Program-made: the position numbers and the translations under genes
Origin: JAPLKX01 sp035530195
Lineage (GTDB): Bacteria > Hydrogenedentota > Hydrogenedentia > Hydrogenedentales > SLHB01
DNA length: 64,000 nucleotides
Reading direction: 5' to 3'
NCBI GenBank assembly: GCA_035530195.1
Contig: DATKVG010000181.1
Span: forward strand, 1-64,000
Shown: piece by piece, positions 41,369 through 49,975 of the stretch
How positions within the stretch are numbered: the stretch's first letter is position 1
Layout of the letters: each line of letters begins with the position of its first letter
The notes under the pieces: generated by a model
The model's input: the letters and a program-made list of their open reading frames with translations, nothing else
Database searches by the model: none
Told to the model about the DNA's origin: nothing

Positions 41369-43387
41369 CTAAAACAAAAGGTCTTCCCCGGATTCCCCCG
41401 CCGGCTCGCCCGCCGGCCGCAACTGCGCGATGGTCTTCTCGATGTCCGTCATCGACGACTTGTGGTGCGTAAGCGTTTCCCGTGCCCGCGACAGCATCTC
41501 CTCGAGTTCGAGCCGGTGGCGCTGGAGGTCTTTCACGCTTTGCCGCGCCTCTTCGAGCCGTGCCCGTGCAGAGTGCTCCGTGTCCTTGAGCCGTGTCAGG
41601 GTCTCCTCGACTTCCTTCTGCTGATCCCGCGCCTGTTCGAGTTCTTTGCGGGTCGAATCGACGCGGAGCATCTCGGCCTCGCGGGCCGCCTCGAGCGCAC
41701 GTATCTGATCTTCGATTTCCGCTACGTGCTTCTCGATGCCCACGACCTTTTCCTCGACCAGCGAGCCGTGTGTGCGCGCATCGGCAAGCTCCGATCCGCC
41801 TTCCGCCACCCTGCTCTCCGCGACGACCACCTCCTGCTCGGCCATTTTCACCTGCTGGCGGGCCGATTCGACCTGCTCGGCGTTCTGCTGGAACTGGGCC
41901 TCGGCGTCTTTAACGCGCGCCTCCGCCTTGGCCGTCTCCGCCCGCGCCAGATGGGCCACCGCCTGAAGCGCGAGCACCTTGGCGCCAGGCATGTCGCCGT
42001 GAGCTATTGCCTGCTGAGCCGTTACAAGAAGCGATTCCGGGGAACCTTCTTCTACGCGTGCTGGTTTTGCTTCCGGTGCTTCCACTCGCCTCTCCTGCTG
42101 CCCTTGGGGCGGTTGGGGCTGTTCCACTTCGGCCGGAACGTCATCACGCCGCGGTTCCTCTTTTCTGGGGGTTGACGTGGCCGTCTTGGGCCTGGCCCCC
42201 TCCTGAAGCCGTTCCAGCACGCCAAGCCGGTCTTGATTCCAGGATTTCACCGCCGGGGCCACGGGGTCTTCAAACGCATCCGCGTAGGCCCCGCAGAACG
42301 AGTAAGCCAAATCGAGGAACGACTCATCGAGTTGTCTTACGGTTCCGCTGAGACGGCAAATCTCGAGCATCTGGCGGCCCACTTCCGCCGCGGCCTCGAA
42401 CCCGTTGTCGCCCGCATACGACATCAGGCTCTCGATACGGTAGCCGATGACGGTAAACCGCTCGCCGTACGATTCCGTGGGCGCCTTTTGGAGCCGCGCG
42501 AGGTCGTCGCACAGGGCATCCAGCACCGGCGCAACCTCGTCCTTCGGTTTTGGAACCATGATCGGTTTTTCTTTGGCCTCTTTTTCCATGACTGGAGCCG
42601 GCGGCTCGGCCTCACGCGGAGCCGGTTCGGCTTCTTCTTTCGGCTCGACCTTGTGTTCGTCGCTGAACGGCAGGAATTCGTCAATGGACAGCTCATCAGC
42701 AGGCATATGCCCCTTGGCTGGGGGCGCCTCGTCGGGCATGGGAAATGGGAGCGTATTGTCCAAGTTTTCGGGAGATTGCGCAACAGCCGCGGTCGGCACG
42801 GTCACCTCCGGTTCGTCCTCGACCAGTTCCAGCCCCGCCGCCGTGAGGTTGGCAACGGCCTTTTCGTACCGGGTGCGCCACGTGGCCATCGCGTCCGATC
42901 GCGTGTTGTTGACGATAAGGTCCCCTACCATCAGGCACAGGACCTCGTAGCCGTCGTTTAAAAAGGGCACGCAAAGGTGTGCGGCGCTCGCAGTCTCGTA
43001 GGTCTGCAGCACGCGTGCCATGCCCGTCAGCGCCTCGACAATCTCCTTCCAACCCTCCAACACCGCCAGTTCCGCCGCCGTCAAGATCTGGTTCATGCAG
43101 TCGTCCGACCAGAACTCCTGTGGCGCCCCCGCCTGCCCTTTGGCCACATAGCGGTGGAACCGCCCCAGCGCCATCAGCAGGCGTTGCGTGGGGTCGGCTC
43201 CAGGCAGGGGCGTTATGGGATTCGGTGAGACCGTTGCCACAGACGAATCCGCTTTTTCTCCGTTTTCCTCGAATAGAAGGGCACTGCGCTCCTCGGACGC
43301 AACAGGTCCGCGCAGGCCGTCATTGGGTCCGTCGACTTCCCGCCGGAGTTGAACAGTCCGGTTCCTGTTTCTCTTGCCAAATCGCAC
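41369..43387 (-). CDS. Large coiled-coil protein encoded upstream of ftsA
   Basis: 672 residues, no named family. The start is taken as the GTG at 43387, eight bases after GGGAGG; the GTG at 43396 is too close to that site. Residues 50-180 are helical and soluble (PTQRLLMALGRFHRYVAKGQ). Residues about 195-290 are acidic and Pro-rich. Residues 285-390 form another helical region (LDALCDDLARLQKAP). From about 450 to 655 is a continuous coiled coil (RKELEQARDQQKEVEETLTR, then LEEMLSRARETLTHHKSS). There is no signal peptide or membrane segment. Spacing to ftsA is 38 bp, so they are probably co-transcribed; a division or cytoskeletal role is inference. Confidence 0.8.
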   Translation of the reverse strand: MRFGKRNRNRTVQLRREVDGPNDGLRGPVASEERSALLFEENGEKADSSVATVSPNPITPLPGADPTQRLLMALGRFHRYVAKGQAGAPQEFWSDDCMNQILTAAELAVLEGWKEIVEALTGMARVLQTYETASAAHLCVPFLNDGYEVLCLMVGDLIVNNTRSDAMATWRTRYEKAVANLTAAGLELVEDEPEVTVPTAAVAQSPENLDNTLPFPMPDEAPPAKGHMPADELSIDEFLPFSDEHKVEPKEEAEPAPREAEPPAPVMEKEAKEKPIMVPKPKDEVAPVLDALCDDLARLQKAPTESYGERFTVIGYRIESLMSYAGDNGFEAAAEVGRQMLEICRLSGTVRQLDESFLDLAYSFCGAYADAFEDPVAPAVKSWNQDRLGVLERLQEGARPKTATSTPRKEEPRRDDVPAEVEQPQPPQGQQERRVEAPEAKPARVEEGSPESLLVTAQQAIAHGDMPGAKVLALQAVAHLARAETAKAEARVKDAEAQFQQNAEQVESARQQVKMAEQEVVVAESRVAEGGSELADARTHGSLVEEKVVGIEKHVAEIEDQIRALEAAREAEMLRVDSTRKELEQARDQQKEVEETLTRLKDTEHSARARLEEARQSVKDLQRHRLELEEMLSRARETLTHHKSSMTDIEKTIAQLRPAGEPAGESGEDLLF

Positions 43388-43643
43388 CTTTAACACCTCC
43401 CGGGTTGGATTGTAGCACAGGCCCCCCTTACGCGCAATATGTTGTGGTGATCTTTATTGGCCCCACTATAGGCCTGCCAAAGGTCAACAAAATCGGCTTC
43501 GCCGCGGGGTAGGACCGCGCCTCGAGCCGTTGAAATTGCCCCCGGCTTGCTTGTCCCATCTGTGCGACTTCTGGTAGCTTGTTCCTGTCATAACGCGTCA
43601 CGGAATCCGGGCAAGCGGTGCGCGTAATCATGGGGAGTGCATA

Positions 43644-44363
43644 ATGCAGGGCATTAAAGGCGCATGGCGGCAGTGGAAGCATGGGCGCAAGTTTGTCCAT
43701 ATCGGGAAGCGGTGCCGGTTCCTTGGGCGGTTTCTTGAAGTCGAGGGGCACGTGGAACTGGGCAGCCACTGCAAGTTGCGCAACAACATCATCATGCGCA
43801 CGCGGGGCGGCGGTAAAATCATGATCGGCGATTACACCGGCATCAGCTACTACTGTTATTTCGAGTCGACCCGGCTGGTCAAAATCGGGAACATGACGGG
43901 CATCGCGGAGTTTACCGTGATCCGCGACACCAACCACTGCGTCATCGGCACGGACGAGCATTGGCGCCTGACGCCGTACATCGCTGAGCCCATCGTGATC
44001 GGCGACGCCTGCATGATCACGAGCCGGGCGTACATCGGGCCGGGCGTCGCGATCGGCGACGGCGCGGTGATCGCGCCCAACAGCTATGTCACGCGCGATG
44101 TCGGGCCGTACGAAGTCTGGGGCGGAAACCCGGCCCGGAAAATCGCGCACAGAACCCAGGGTGTGCCCGACATCCTGCGCAAGCAGTACCAGGACCTGGT
44201 CGAAAAGTTTGGCATGCGCAAGAGCCGCCATCAGGTTGATGATATGATCGACAGGGCGAAACAGGCCGCCTCGGATGGTATAAACCGGGCCGCGCTGGAA
44301 CGAGACCGCCTGAAGAAGGAACTGGACGCTGTGGTGCGGCTCGACGCGGACATCGACGAGTAG
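43644..44363 (+). CDS. Left-handed beta-helix acyltransferase (WbbJ/CatB-like)
   Basis: 239-residue hexapeptide-repeat acyltransferase that probably O-acetylates a sugar. Hexad rungs are visible (IMIGDYTGISYYCYFEST, VIGDACMITSRAYIGPGVAIGDGAVIAPNSYVTRDV), ending in VWGGNPARKIAHR, the CoA-side signature of this family. Residues 190-239 are an added Lys/Arg/Asp-rich helical tail not found in short WbbJ. The catalytic His is likely in RDTNHCVIG. It precedes a B12-binding radical SAM gene by about 26 bp, so the two may act together on a cell-surface glycan or lipid. Confidence 0.88.
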   Translation: MQGIKGAWRQWKHGRKFVHIGKRCRFLGRFLEVEGHVELGSHCKLRNNIIMRTRGGGKIMIGDYTGISYYCYFESTRLVKIGNMTGIAEFTVIRDTNHCVIGTDEHWRLTPYIAEPIVIGDACMITSRAYIGPGVAIGDGAVIAPNSYVTRDVGPYEVWGGNPARKIAHRTQGVPDILRKQYQDLVEKFGMRKSRHQVDDMIDRAKQAASDGINRAALERDRLKKELDAVVRLDADIDE

Positions 44364-44389
44364 CGCATGGAGGCAGCGCAGGAGGCTTG

Positions 44390-45703
44390 ATGAGAATTGC
44401 GCTGGTTGCGGTGAGCGCCATGGGCGCCGCAAACCGTGAAAGGCTCGGCCGCGGTTTCGATAGCCCCGCGCTTATTGCGCGCAACCGGGCGATTCAGTCG
44501 CTTCCGAGCCTCGCGCTTCTCACGTTGGCGGGTATGGCGGGGCGGGATCACGAGTTTGAGTATTTCGAGATGGAAGATCTCGGGCCAAACGGGGAACTCC
44601 CGGGCAGGTTCGACTTGGCGGCCGTCTCGAGTTACACGGCGCAAATCTTCACCGCGTACAAACTCGCGGAACACTATCGGGCAGGCGGGATACCAGTGGT
44701 GATGGGTGGACCGCACGTCAGTTGCCTGCCCGAGGAGGCCGCCCGGCACTGCGACGCGGTCGTCATCGGCGAAGGCGAGCCGGTCTGGCTGGACGTGTTG
44801 CGCGATTGCGAAAACGGCCGTCTCAAAAAGGTCTACGGCTCGTTGAAAGCCGATTTCGACCTTGCCCAGTCGCCCATGCCGGCGTTTGAACTCCTCGATG
44901 TCAAAAAGTATAAACGGCTTACTATCGAAACCAGCCGGGGTTGCCCGCATCGTTGCGAGTTCTGCGCCAGCAGCGTGCTGATCTCGGGCAAATACAAACA
45001 AAAACCGGCCGAGCGCGTGCTGGCGGAGATCGACCGGATCAGCGAACTCTGGCCGCGGCCTTTCATCGAGTTCGCCGACGATAACACGTTCATCAACCTC
45101 AAGTACTGGAAACAGATCCTGCCCGAGATCCAGAAAAGGAATATCCGGTGGTTTGCGGAAGCCGACGTCCGGCTGGCGCGTGATGAGGAACTGCTGGATT
45201 TGGTGCGCGACAGCGGGTGTTTCCAGGTGCTGATAGGCCTGGAAAGCCCCGAGTTGGCTGACTTGGACGGCGTGGAACTGCACAACAACTGGAAGCGCAA
45301 ACAAGGGCGCGACCCCCGCGAGGCGGTCCATATCATCCAGTCGCGGGGTATTCGAGTCTGCGGGTGTTTTGTGCTGGGCCTCGATTCGCAGACGCCCGAC
45401 GTGTTCGACGCCATCTACACGTTTGTTGAAGACACCGCCATGTTTGAGGTCCAGATCACGTTTCTCACGCCGTTTCCGGGCACGCCCCTTTACGATCGCC
45501 TCCGCCGGGAAGGCCGCCTGCTCGATGAAACCGCGTGGGACCGGTGCAGCCTGTTCGACATCAACTTCCAGCCCAGGCACATGACGGTCGACCAGCTCGC
45601 AGCCGGCTACGCGCGCCTCGCGGAGCGGGTGTTCGACCCGGAATTCACCCGCCAGCGCCGCCACAGGGCCGTCCACACGCGAGTTCGCCGCGCCCTTGGT
45701 TGA
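44390..45703 (+). CDS. B12-binding radical SAM protein
   Basis: 437 residues from ATG 44390 with GGAGG before it. The N-terminal half (to about 150) is a B12-binding-like Rossmann domain (AVSSYTAQIFTAYKLAEHY, VMGGPHVSC). The radical SAM cluster motif is CPHRCEFC at about residues 187-194, in SRGCPHRCEFCASSVL. The canonical cobalamin DxHxxG is not obvious, so cobalamin binding may be lost. Homologues include HpnJ/HopR-like and other lipid- or glycan-modifying enzymes. The C-terminus ends in a basic helix (TRQRRHRAVHTRVRRAL). Product unknown; the upstream acyltransferase suggests envelope chemistry. Confidence 0.87.
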   Translation: MRIALVAVSAMGAANRERLGRGFDSPALIARNRAIQSLPSLALLTLAGMAGRDHEFEYFEMEDLGPNGELPGRFDLAAVSSYTAQIFTAYKLAEHYRAGGIPVVMGGPHVSCLPEEAARHCDAVVIGEGEPVWLDVLRDCENGRLKKVYGSLKADFDLAQSPMPAFELLDVKKYKRLTIETSRGCPHRCEFCASSVLISGKYKQKPAERVLAEIDRISELWPRPFIEFADDNTFINLKYWKQILPEIQKRNIRWFAEADVRLARDEELLDLVRDSGCFQVLIGLESPELADLDGVELHNNWKRKQGRDPREAVHIIQSRGIRVCGCFVLGLDSQTPDVFDAIYTFVEDTAMFEVQITFLTPFPGTPLYDRLRREGRLLDETAWDRCSLFDINFQPRHMTVDQLAAGYARLAERVFDPEFTRQRRHRAVHTRVRRALG

Positions 45704-45783
45704 TACGGTTCGGGGCCGCTGGCGAATCACGCGGTGTTTCGCTAAGATGCCTTTGCGGAACTGAATCGGCAGGAGGGTTTTGG

Positions 45784-46278
45784 ATGGACACGTGTTCCCG
45801 TTGCCGTGCTGAAATGGCGCGCACGGACGCGGTCGGATTAAATCCCGTCACGACCAACCTGTGCCCGCGGTGCGTGGATTATTTCGAACTGCAGGAAGTG
45901 GCCGACATTTGCCAGTACCTGGAAAACCTTCCGGCACCGATTCTCGTGGTGGACGGCGACGGCGTGGTCAGGGGGGCGAATACGCAGGCGTGCAAAGCCG
46001 TTTCCAAAGATCTCCCGCACATACTCAACCTGCATGGCGGGGACGTGTTCGAGTGTGCCTACGCCCAGCTGCCGGGCGGATGCGGCAGAACCGTCCACTG
46101 CTCGGGGTGCACCATCCGGAGAGCCATTCTCGACACCCTATCGACCGGCACGCCGTTATCCGGGATTTCGGTCGAGGTTTTGCAGAACGTCAAAGGCAAA
46201 GACCGCAAGGTCACCTTCCAGATCTCGACACAACGCCTGGCCAATTGCGTCCTGCTTCAGATCGAAGGCGGCTTGTAG
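45784..46278 (+). CDS. Cysteine-rich stand-alone PAS-domain protein
   Basis: 164 residues from the ATG at 45784, preceded by AGGAGGG; longer reading is antisense to nothing sensible and overlaps the radical SAM tail. An N-terminal zinc-ribbon pair has C4xxC7 and C27xxC30. Residues 46-160 are a PAS fold (LPAPILVVDGDGVVRGANTQA). Within it is a second cluster C91, C100, C106, C109 (GGCGRTVHCSGCTIRRAI), the CGxTxxCxxC type seen in redox-sensing PAS domains. There is no kinase, HTH or cyclase output domain, so it must act through a partner. It likely senses redox state or a metal centre. Confidence 0.78.
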   Translation: MDTCSRCRAEMARTDAVGLNPVTTNLCPRCVDYFELQEVADICQYLENLPAPILVVDGDGVVRGANTQACKAVSKDLPHILNLHGGDVFECAYAQLPGGCGRTVHCSGCTIRRAILDTLSTGTPLSGISVEVLQNVKGKDRKVTFQISTQRLANCVLLQIEGGL

Positions 46279-46279
46279 T

Positions 46280-47536
46280 TTACTGCGGCAGCCGCAGAAA
46301 ACCGCGGCCGCCTTTCAGCCACCGTTCCATGGCGTTGGGATCGCCCGTGATTGGCTTGAGCGGCCCCTCGAGTTTCATCAGCGTCGCGGGACTCCCCAAC
46401 TGCCGGAACAGATCGCTCTTCGGATTGAACAGGTTAAACGTGTAGATACCGTCGACGCCGGCGTCCCACGCCAGTTTGGCTTCGGCGTGCCATCTCGATG
46501 CGTTGTCTGCGTTCGTTTCTTCGGGAGTGGCCGCCGAAACGACCCGCGACCCGCTGAGGCATGCGTAAGCCGGCACGCCGTGTTTCCTGCCCAGTGCCAC
46601 CAGGTTCTCCCACGGCTCGAGATGGAAATAGCCGCCGCCCGTGAGGATGTCGATCAGCCCCTCGTCGAGCCACGCGGCCAGGTCAAGGCCAATGGCCTTG
46701 GCAAACCCGACCGAATCCGGGACGCGCACCGCTACGAGCACGGGCCGCCCGCGTTTCAGCCCCACCTGCTCGGTCATTTCGCGCACCCGCCGTATCAGGC
46801 CCGTCATCAGGTCGCAGCTCGACTGCGGCACCGGCTGTCCGGTCATTTGTTGGGGAAAATACACGGGGTGGCGGAAGAAATCGAGCTCGATACCATCGAC
46901 GTGGTAGCGCATGCACACGTCTTCGAGGATCCTGAACACCTTGTCGCGAACCGGTTCGAGTTCGTAATTCACCGCCGACCATCTGCCGCCGCCGTGCGGG
47001 GACTTCTGCCCTTTGTGGCCCATCAGATAATCGGGGTGGTCCTGTTTCCATTTGCATAGCAGCGCGTCGTCCGCCGAATCGTGCGTGTCGTTCATGCGCA
47101 TCGACCAGAACGCCTCGATCCCGCTCGCGTGGCAGAAGCCGATAACCGCCTCGACCGAGTCCGTGTCCGTCTTTGTCAATTCCCACGCCCAGTCGATCGA
47201 GTTCTTGTCCCCGTGGCCGCGCAACTCCGTTTCATCGCTCCTGTGGGTATAGAGATTGAACACGCCGGTGCAATAAAAAATAGCGTCGACCTGCGATCCC
47301 GCCAGCGGCGAGGTCCGGTTGAGCAGGAAATTCTCGACCGTATGGGCCTGGTTGGTCGTTCGGGCGTCGTTGCCGTCGTTGTTCATGATGATGCGGCGCG
47401 TCCGGTGCGCCGCCACCGTCCTCGCCGCCCGTAACGGCTGGATCCGGCCACCCGGTTCGCCCGCGCTTGCCGGCGCCAGCATGAACACAACGGCCAAGCC
47501 CGCAGCCGCCGCACCGACCAGCGTGAGTAGTTTCAT
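46280..47536 (-). CDS. Exported glycoside-hydrolase-like (GHL10/GH10-type) TIM-barrel protein
   Basis: 418 residues from the ATG at 47536, with GGGAGG eight bases upstream and a signal peptide (MKLLTLVGAAAAGLAVVFML). The longer GTG/ATG start upstream would put 22 residues before the signal and is rejected. RIIMNNDGNDARTTN, SVEAVIGFCHASGIEAFWSM, and VDGIELDFFRHPVYFP (candidate catalytic Asp/Glu) with LLVAVRVPDSVG-type barrel strands match the GHL10/DUF group of secreted hydrolases in Lentisphaerota and Planctomycetota. The substrate is unknown. It sits beside the amidohydrolase and two sugar-type TIM barrels, divergent from the first. Confidence 0.72.
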   Translation of the reverse strand: MKLLTLVGAAAAGLAVVFMLAPASAGEPGGRIQPLRAARTVAAHRTRRIIMNNDGNDARTTNQAHTVENFLLNRTSPLAGSQVDAIFYCTGVFNLYTHRSDETELRGHGDKNSIDWAWELTKTDTDSVEAVIGFCHASGIEAFWSMRMNDTHDSADDALLCKWKQDHPDYLMGHKGQKSPHGGGRWSAVNYELEPVRDKVFRILEDVCMRYHVDGIELDFFRHPVYFPQQMTGQPVPQSSCDLMTGLIRRVREMTEQVGLKRGRPVLVAVRVPDSVGFAKAIGLDLAAWLDEGLIDILTGGGYFHLEPWENLVALGRKHGVPAYACLSGSRVVSAATPEETNADNASRWHAEAKLAWDAGVDGIYTFNLFNPKSDLFRQLGSPATLMKLEGPLKPITGDPNAMERWLKGGRGFLRLPQ

Positions 47537-47733
47537 GCGTCGATCCTCCCATTCGGCTTCGGCTTCGGGCACATTGTATGCAGGGTAGGGGCGGTTTTCC
47601 AACCCGCGCCGTCCAGCCCCGAGCTTAGTTCAACGATCAGGGCGGCGGCCCGCGCGCGTACCGCCCTCCTGGCTTCTGCACGCTTCGCCCCGCTACAATG
47701 GCGCCACCTTTTCCAAGGGAGGTACCGGTCTCC

Positions 47734-49011
47734 ATGGCAGATGCAGTCCGCGAGCGGCTCTGGAAACATATTTCCGAAATCCACATCATCGACACCCACG
47801 AACATATCCCCGACGAGACCGCGGCCATTCAGCGCAAGAAAAGCCTGTTCAGTTTCTTCGAACACTACGTGTCATCCGACCTCGTCTCTGCCGGAATGAC
47901 CCACGAGGCCCTCGAAGCCATGCGCGACGAGACGAACTCCCTGTCACTGGCGGAGCGCTGGAACCTCATGGCGCCGTATTGGCCTTACGCCCGCACAACA
48001 GGATACGGCCGCGCGTTCATCGGCTACATGCACGACCTGTTCGGCATCGTGGACATCAACGAGGACTCGTACGCGGAGTTGTCGGCGCGGATCGCCGCGG
48101 CCCAGCGACCGGGGTGGCACCGCGAGGTCCTGCGCGACAAAGCCCGGATCGACAAGGCCATCGCCACGACGTGGCCCGGCGAGCCGGTCCGTTCTGACCG
48201 CGACCTCCTCCTGTCGGCGCCCATATTCGACCACTACGCGACAGTATCGACGCGGGCCGAGTTGGAGGCGGTCGAAAAGGAAGCGGGGCAATCGATCCAG
48301 ACGCTGCCCCAACTCATGCAAGCCCAGGAAGCCGCCGTTGACCGGATGGCCAGGGACGGCGCGGTCGCCGTGAAAATCTTCCTGGCGTATCAGCGGCCGC
48401 TGCTGTTCGATCGGGTCGAGCAGGCGCAGGCAACCCGCGTGTTTGACCGCGTTGGGCTGTCGCAGGCGCGCGACCTCGTGTTTGAAGACGTGAAACCGCT
48501 GCAGGATTTCATGACGCGCCGCCTGATTGGCTTGGCGACGGAGCGCCGTTTGCCGATTCAGATCCACACGGGTATGCAGGAAGGCAACGGAAACGACCTC
48601 ACCAACGCCCGCCCCACGCTGCTTACCAGCCTCTTCCTGGATTTTCCCGATGCCCGGTTCGACGTGTTCCACGCCGGTTACCCGTACTGGCGCGAGACCG
48701 GCGTGCTCGCCAAGTATTTCTCAAACGTCTACGCCGACCTTGCCTGGCTCCACGCCATCTCGCCCCGCGCCGCCGCAAATATCCTGGACGAGTGGCTCGA
48801 GATTATTCCGTCCAACAAGATCCTCGGGGTCGGCGGCGACTCGAACTATGTCGAAGGCGCATACGGCCACACGCAAACGGCGCGTCGAGTCACGTGCGAT
48901 GTGCTCGAGGGAAAAGTCGAGAAAGGCTACCTCTCGGTCGACGAAGCCCAATGGCTCGCCACCCGAATTTTGCGGGAAAACGCCATCGAGGCTTTGCGCC
49001 TGAAACTATAG
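47734..49011 (+). CDS. Amidohydrolase-superfamily protein (uronate-isomerase-like)
   Basis: 425 residues from the ATG at 47734; GGGAGG lies 11 bases before. The metal site begins IHIIDTHEHIPDE (HxH), with further ligands in QIHTGMQEGNG (His), VFHAGYPYWRETG (His) and GVGGDSNYVEGAYGH (Asp). It belongs to the amidohydrolase_2 / UxaC-like branch, which isomerises uronates or hydrolyses lactones and amides. Length 425 is close to uronate isomerases (about 460) but the core text is not a strict UxaC. With the HpcH/HpaI aldolase next to it, a sugar-acid breakdown route is plausible. Confidence 0.83.
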   Translation: MADAVRERLWKHISEIHIIDTHEHIPDETAAIQRKKSLFSFFEHYVSSDLVSAGMTHEALEAMRDETNSLSLAERWNLMAPYWPYARTTGYGRAFIGYMHDLFGIVDINEDSYAELSARIAAAQRPGWHREVLRDKARIDKAIATTWPGEPVRSDRDLLLSAPIFDHYATVSTRAELEAVEKEAGQSIQTLPQLMQAQEAAVDRMARDGAVAVKIFLAYQRPLLFDRVEQAQATRVFDRVGLSQARDLVFEDVKPLQDFMTRRLIGLATERRLPIQIHTGMQEGNGNDLTNARPTLLTSLFLDFPDARFDVFHAGYPYWRETGVLAKYFSNVYADLAWLHAISPRAAANILDEWLEIIPSNKILGVGGDSNYVEGAYGHTQTARRVTCDVLEGKVEKGYLSVDEAQWLATRILRENAIEALRLKL

Positions 49012-49016
49012 ATTCC

Positions 49017-49049
49017 ATCCGACCGATCCGACGGATCCGACGGATCGTC
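49017..49049. repeat. 9-bp tandem repeat (ATCCGACGG type), copy B
   Basis: About three and a half units of ATCCGACCG/ATCCGACGG between the amidohydrolase stop and the convergent HpcH/HpaI aldolase stop, filling the gap completely. Same family as 35854-35885 and 50843-50883. Confidence 0.75.
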
Positions 49050-49871
49050 TTATATGGCCTCTTCGGGCGCGGCCTCGGGCTGGCTTTCCGGCCGTTCCCC
49101 GAGCTCTGTTTTGAACCTTCGCAAATCGGCGCCGAGGGTGTCTTTTGTGAGGAAGAAATCGCTGCTGTGTACGATGAAATTGGCGCCTTCTTTTGCCCAC
49201 TCGATCTCGGCGTCGATTCCAAACGAGAAGTGCAACCCCACACCGACGTTTTTCGCCCGGGCCTTCCGGATGATAGTCGACACCGCCTGCTTGAACCGCG
49301 GGTGGGCGTACTGTTCGGGAACGCCGAGGTTCAGCGAGAGGTCGTGCGGGCCGATCAGGAGCGCATCGAGATCGGGCACCGCGAGAATCTCATCGAGCGC
49401 CTCCAACGCGGGCGCCGACTCGATGTTGACGATCATCAGCTTGCCAGAGGCCCAGCCCGCCAGATACTCCGCCAACTCCGGCTCGAGTTCTTCTTTCCCA
49501 TCGAGCTTGTTGCGCAGCCGCCGGCCCTTCAACGGCCGGAACTTCACCGCACCGCGCAGCGCCCTGACCTCCGCGATCAACTCGACGTACGGGAACACCA
49601 CGCCCGCGGCCCCGCCGTCCAGCGCCATGCAGGCGAGGTACGGGTCCGGCTCGGGCACGCGCACGATCGGCGCCAGGTTGAGCGCCCCGTACGCGGAACA
49701 CATCCAGGCAAGCTGCGCGCGGTCAATCGGGATATGCTCCGTATCGAGGAAGACAAAATCCAGCCCGCTCGAAGCGATCATGCCGGGCCATTTCGGCGAG
49801 GTGGACACGATGCACGTCCCATATGCGCGTCGGCCCGACCTGAGCGCCGCCTGAAGCTGAATGCCGTTCAT
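49050..49871 (-). CDS. HpcH/HpaI-type aldolase
   Basis: 273-residue class II aldolase-like TIM barrel that cleaves or makes 2-keto-3-deoxy acids with pyruvate. Motifs: GLDFVFLDTEHIPID (metal Glu/His), PIVRVPEPDPYLACMALDGGAAG (Arg and the cation site), NIESAPALEALDEI (Glu), DALLIGPHDLSLNLG, and VGVGLHFSFG. The C-terminal tail is acidic (PEAAPEEAI). It is convergent with the amidohydrolase and divergent from the xylose-isomerase-like gene. It likely belongs to a local sugar-acid degradation group. Substrate not predictable. Confidence 0.92.
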   Translation of the reverse strand: MNGIQLQAALRSGRRAYGTCIVSTSPKWPGMIASSGLDFVFLDTEHIPIDRAQLAWMCSAYGALNLAPIVRVPEPDPYLACMALDGGAAGVVFPYVELIAEVRALRGAVKFRPLKGRRLRNKLDGKEELEPELAEYLAGWASGKLMIVNIESAPALEALDEILAVPDLDALLIGPHDLSLNLGVPEQYAHPRFKQAVSTIIRKARAKNVGVGLHFSFGIDAEIEWAKEGANFIVHSSDFFLTKDTLGADLRRFKTELGERPESQPEAAPEEAI

Positions 49872-49975
49872 CGAACTCCCCTTTCAGTATAGGTCCTATG
49901 GGTCTAAGTCCTATTCATTTGGCCTTTCCCGCATTGACGGCGTATTATAGCCAAGCTCAACGGAGGATACACATC

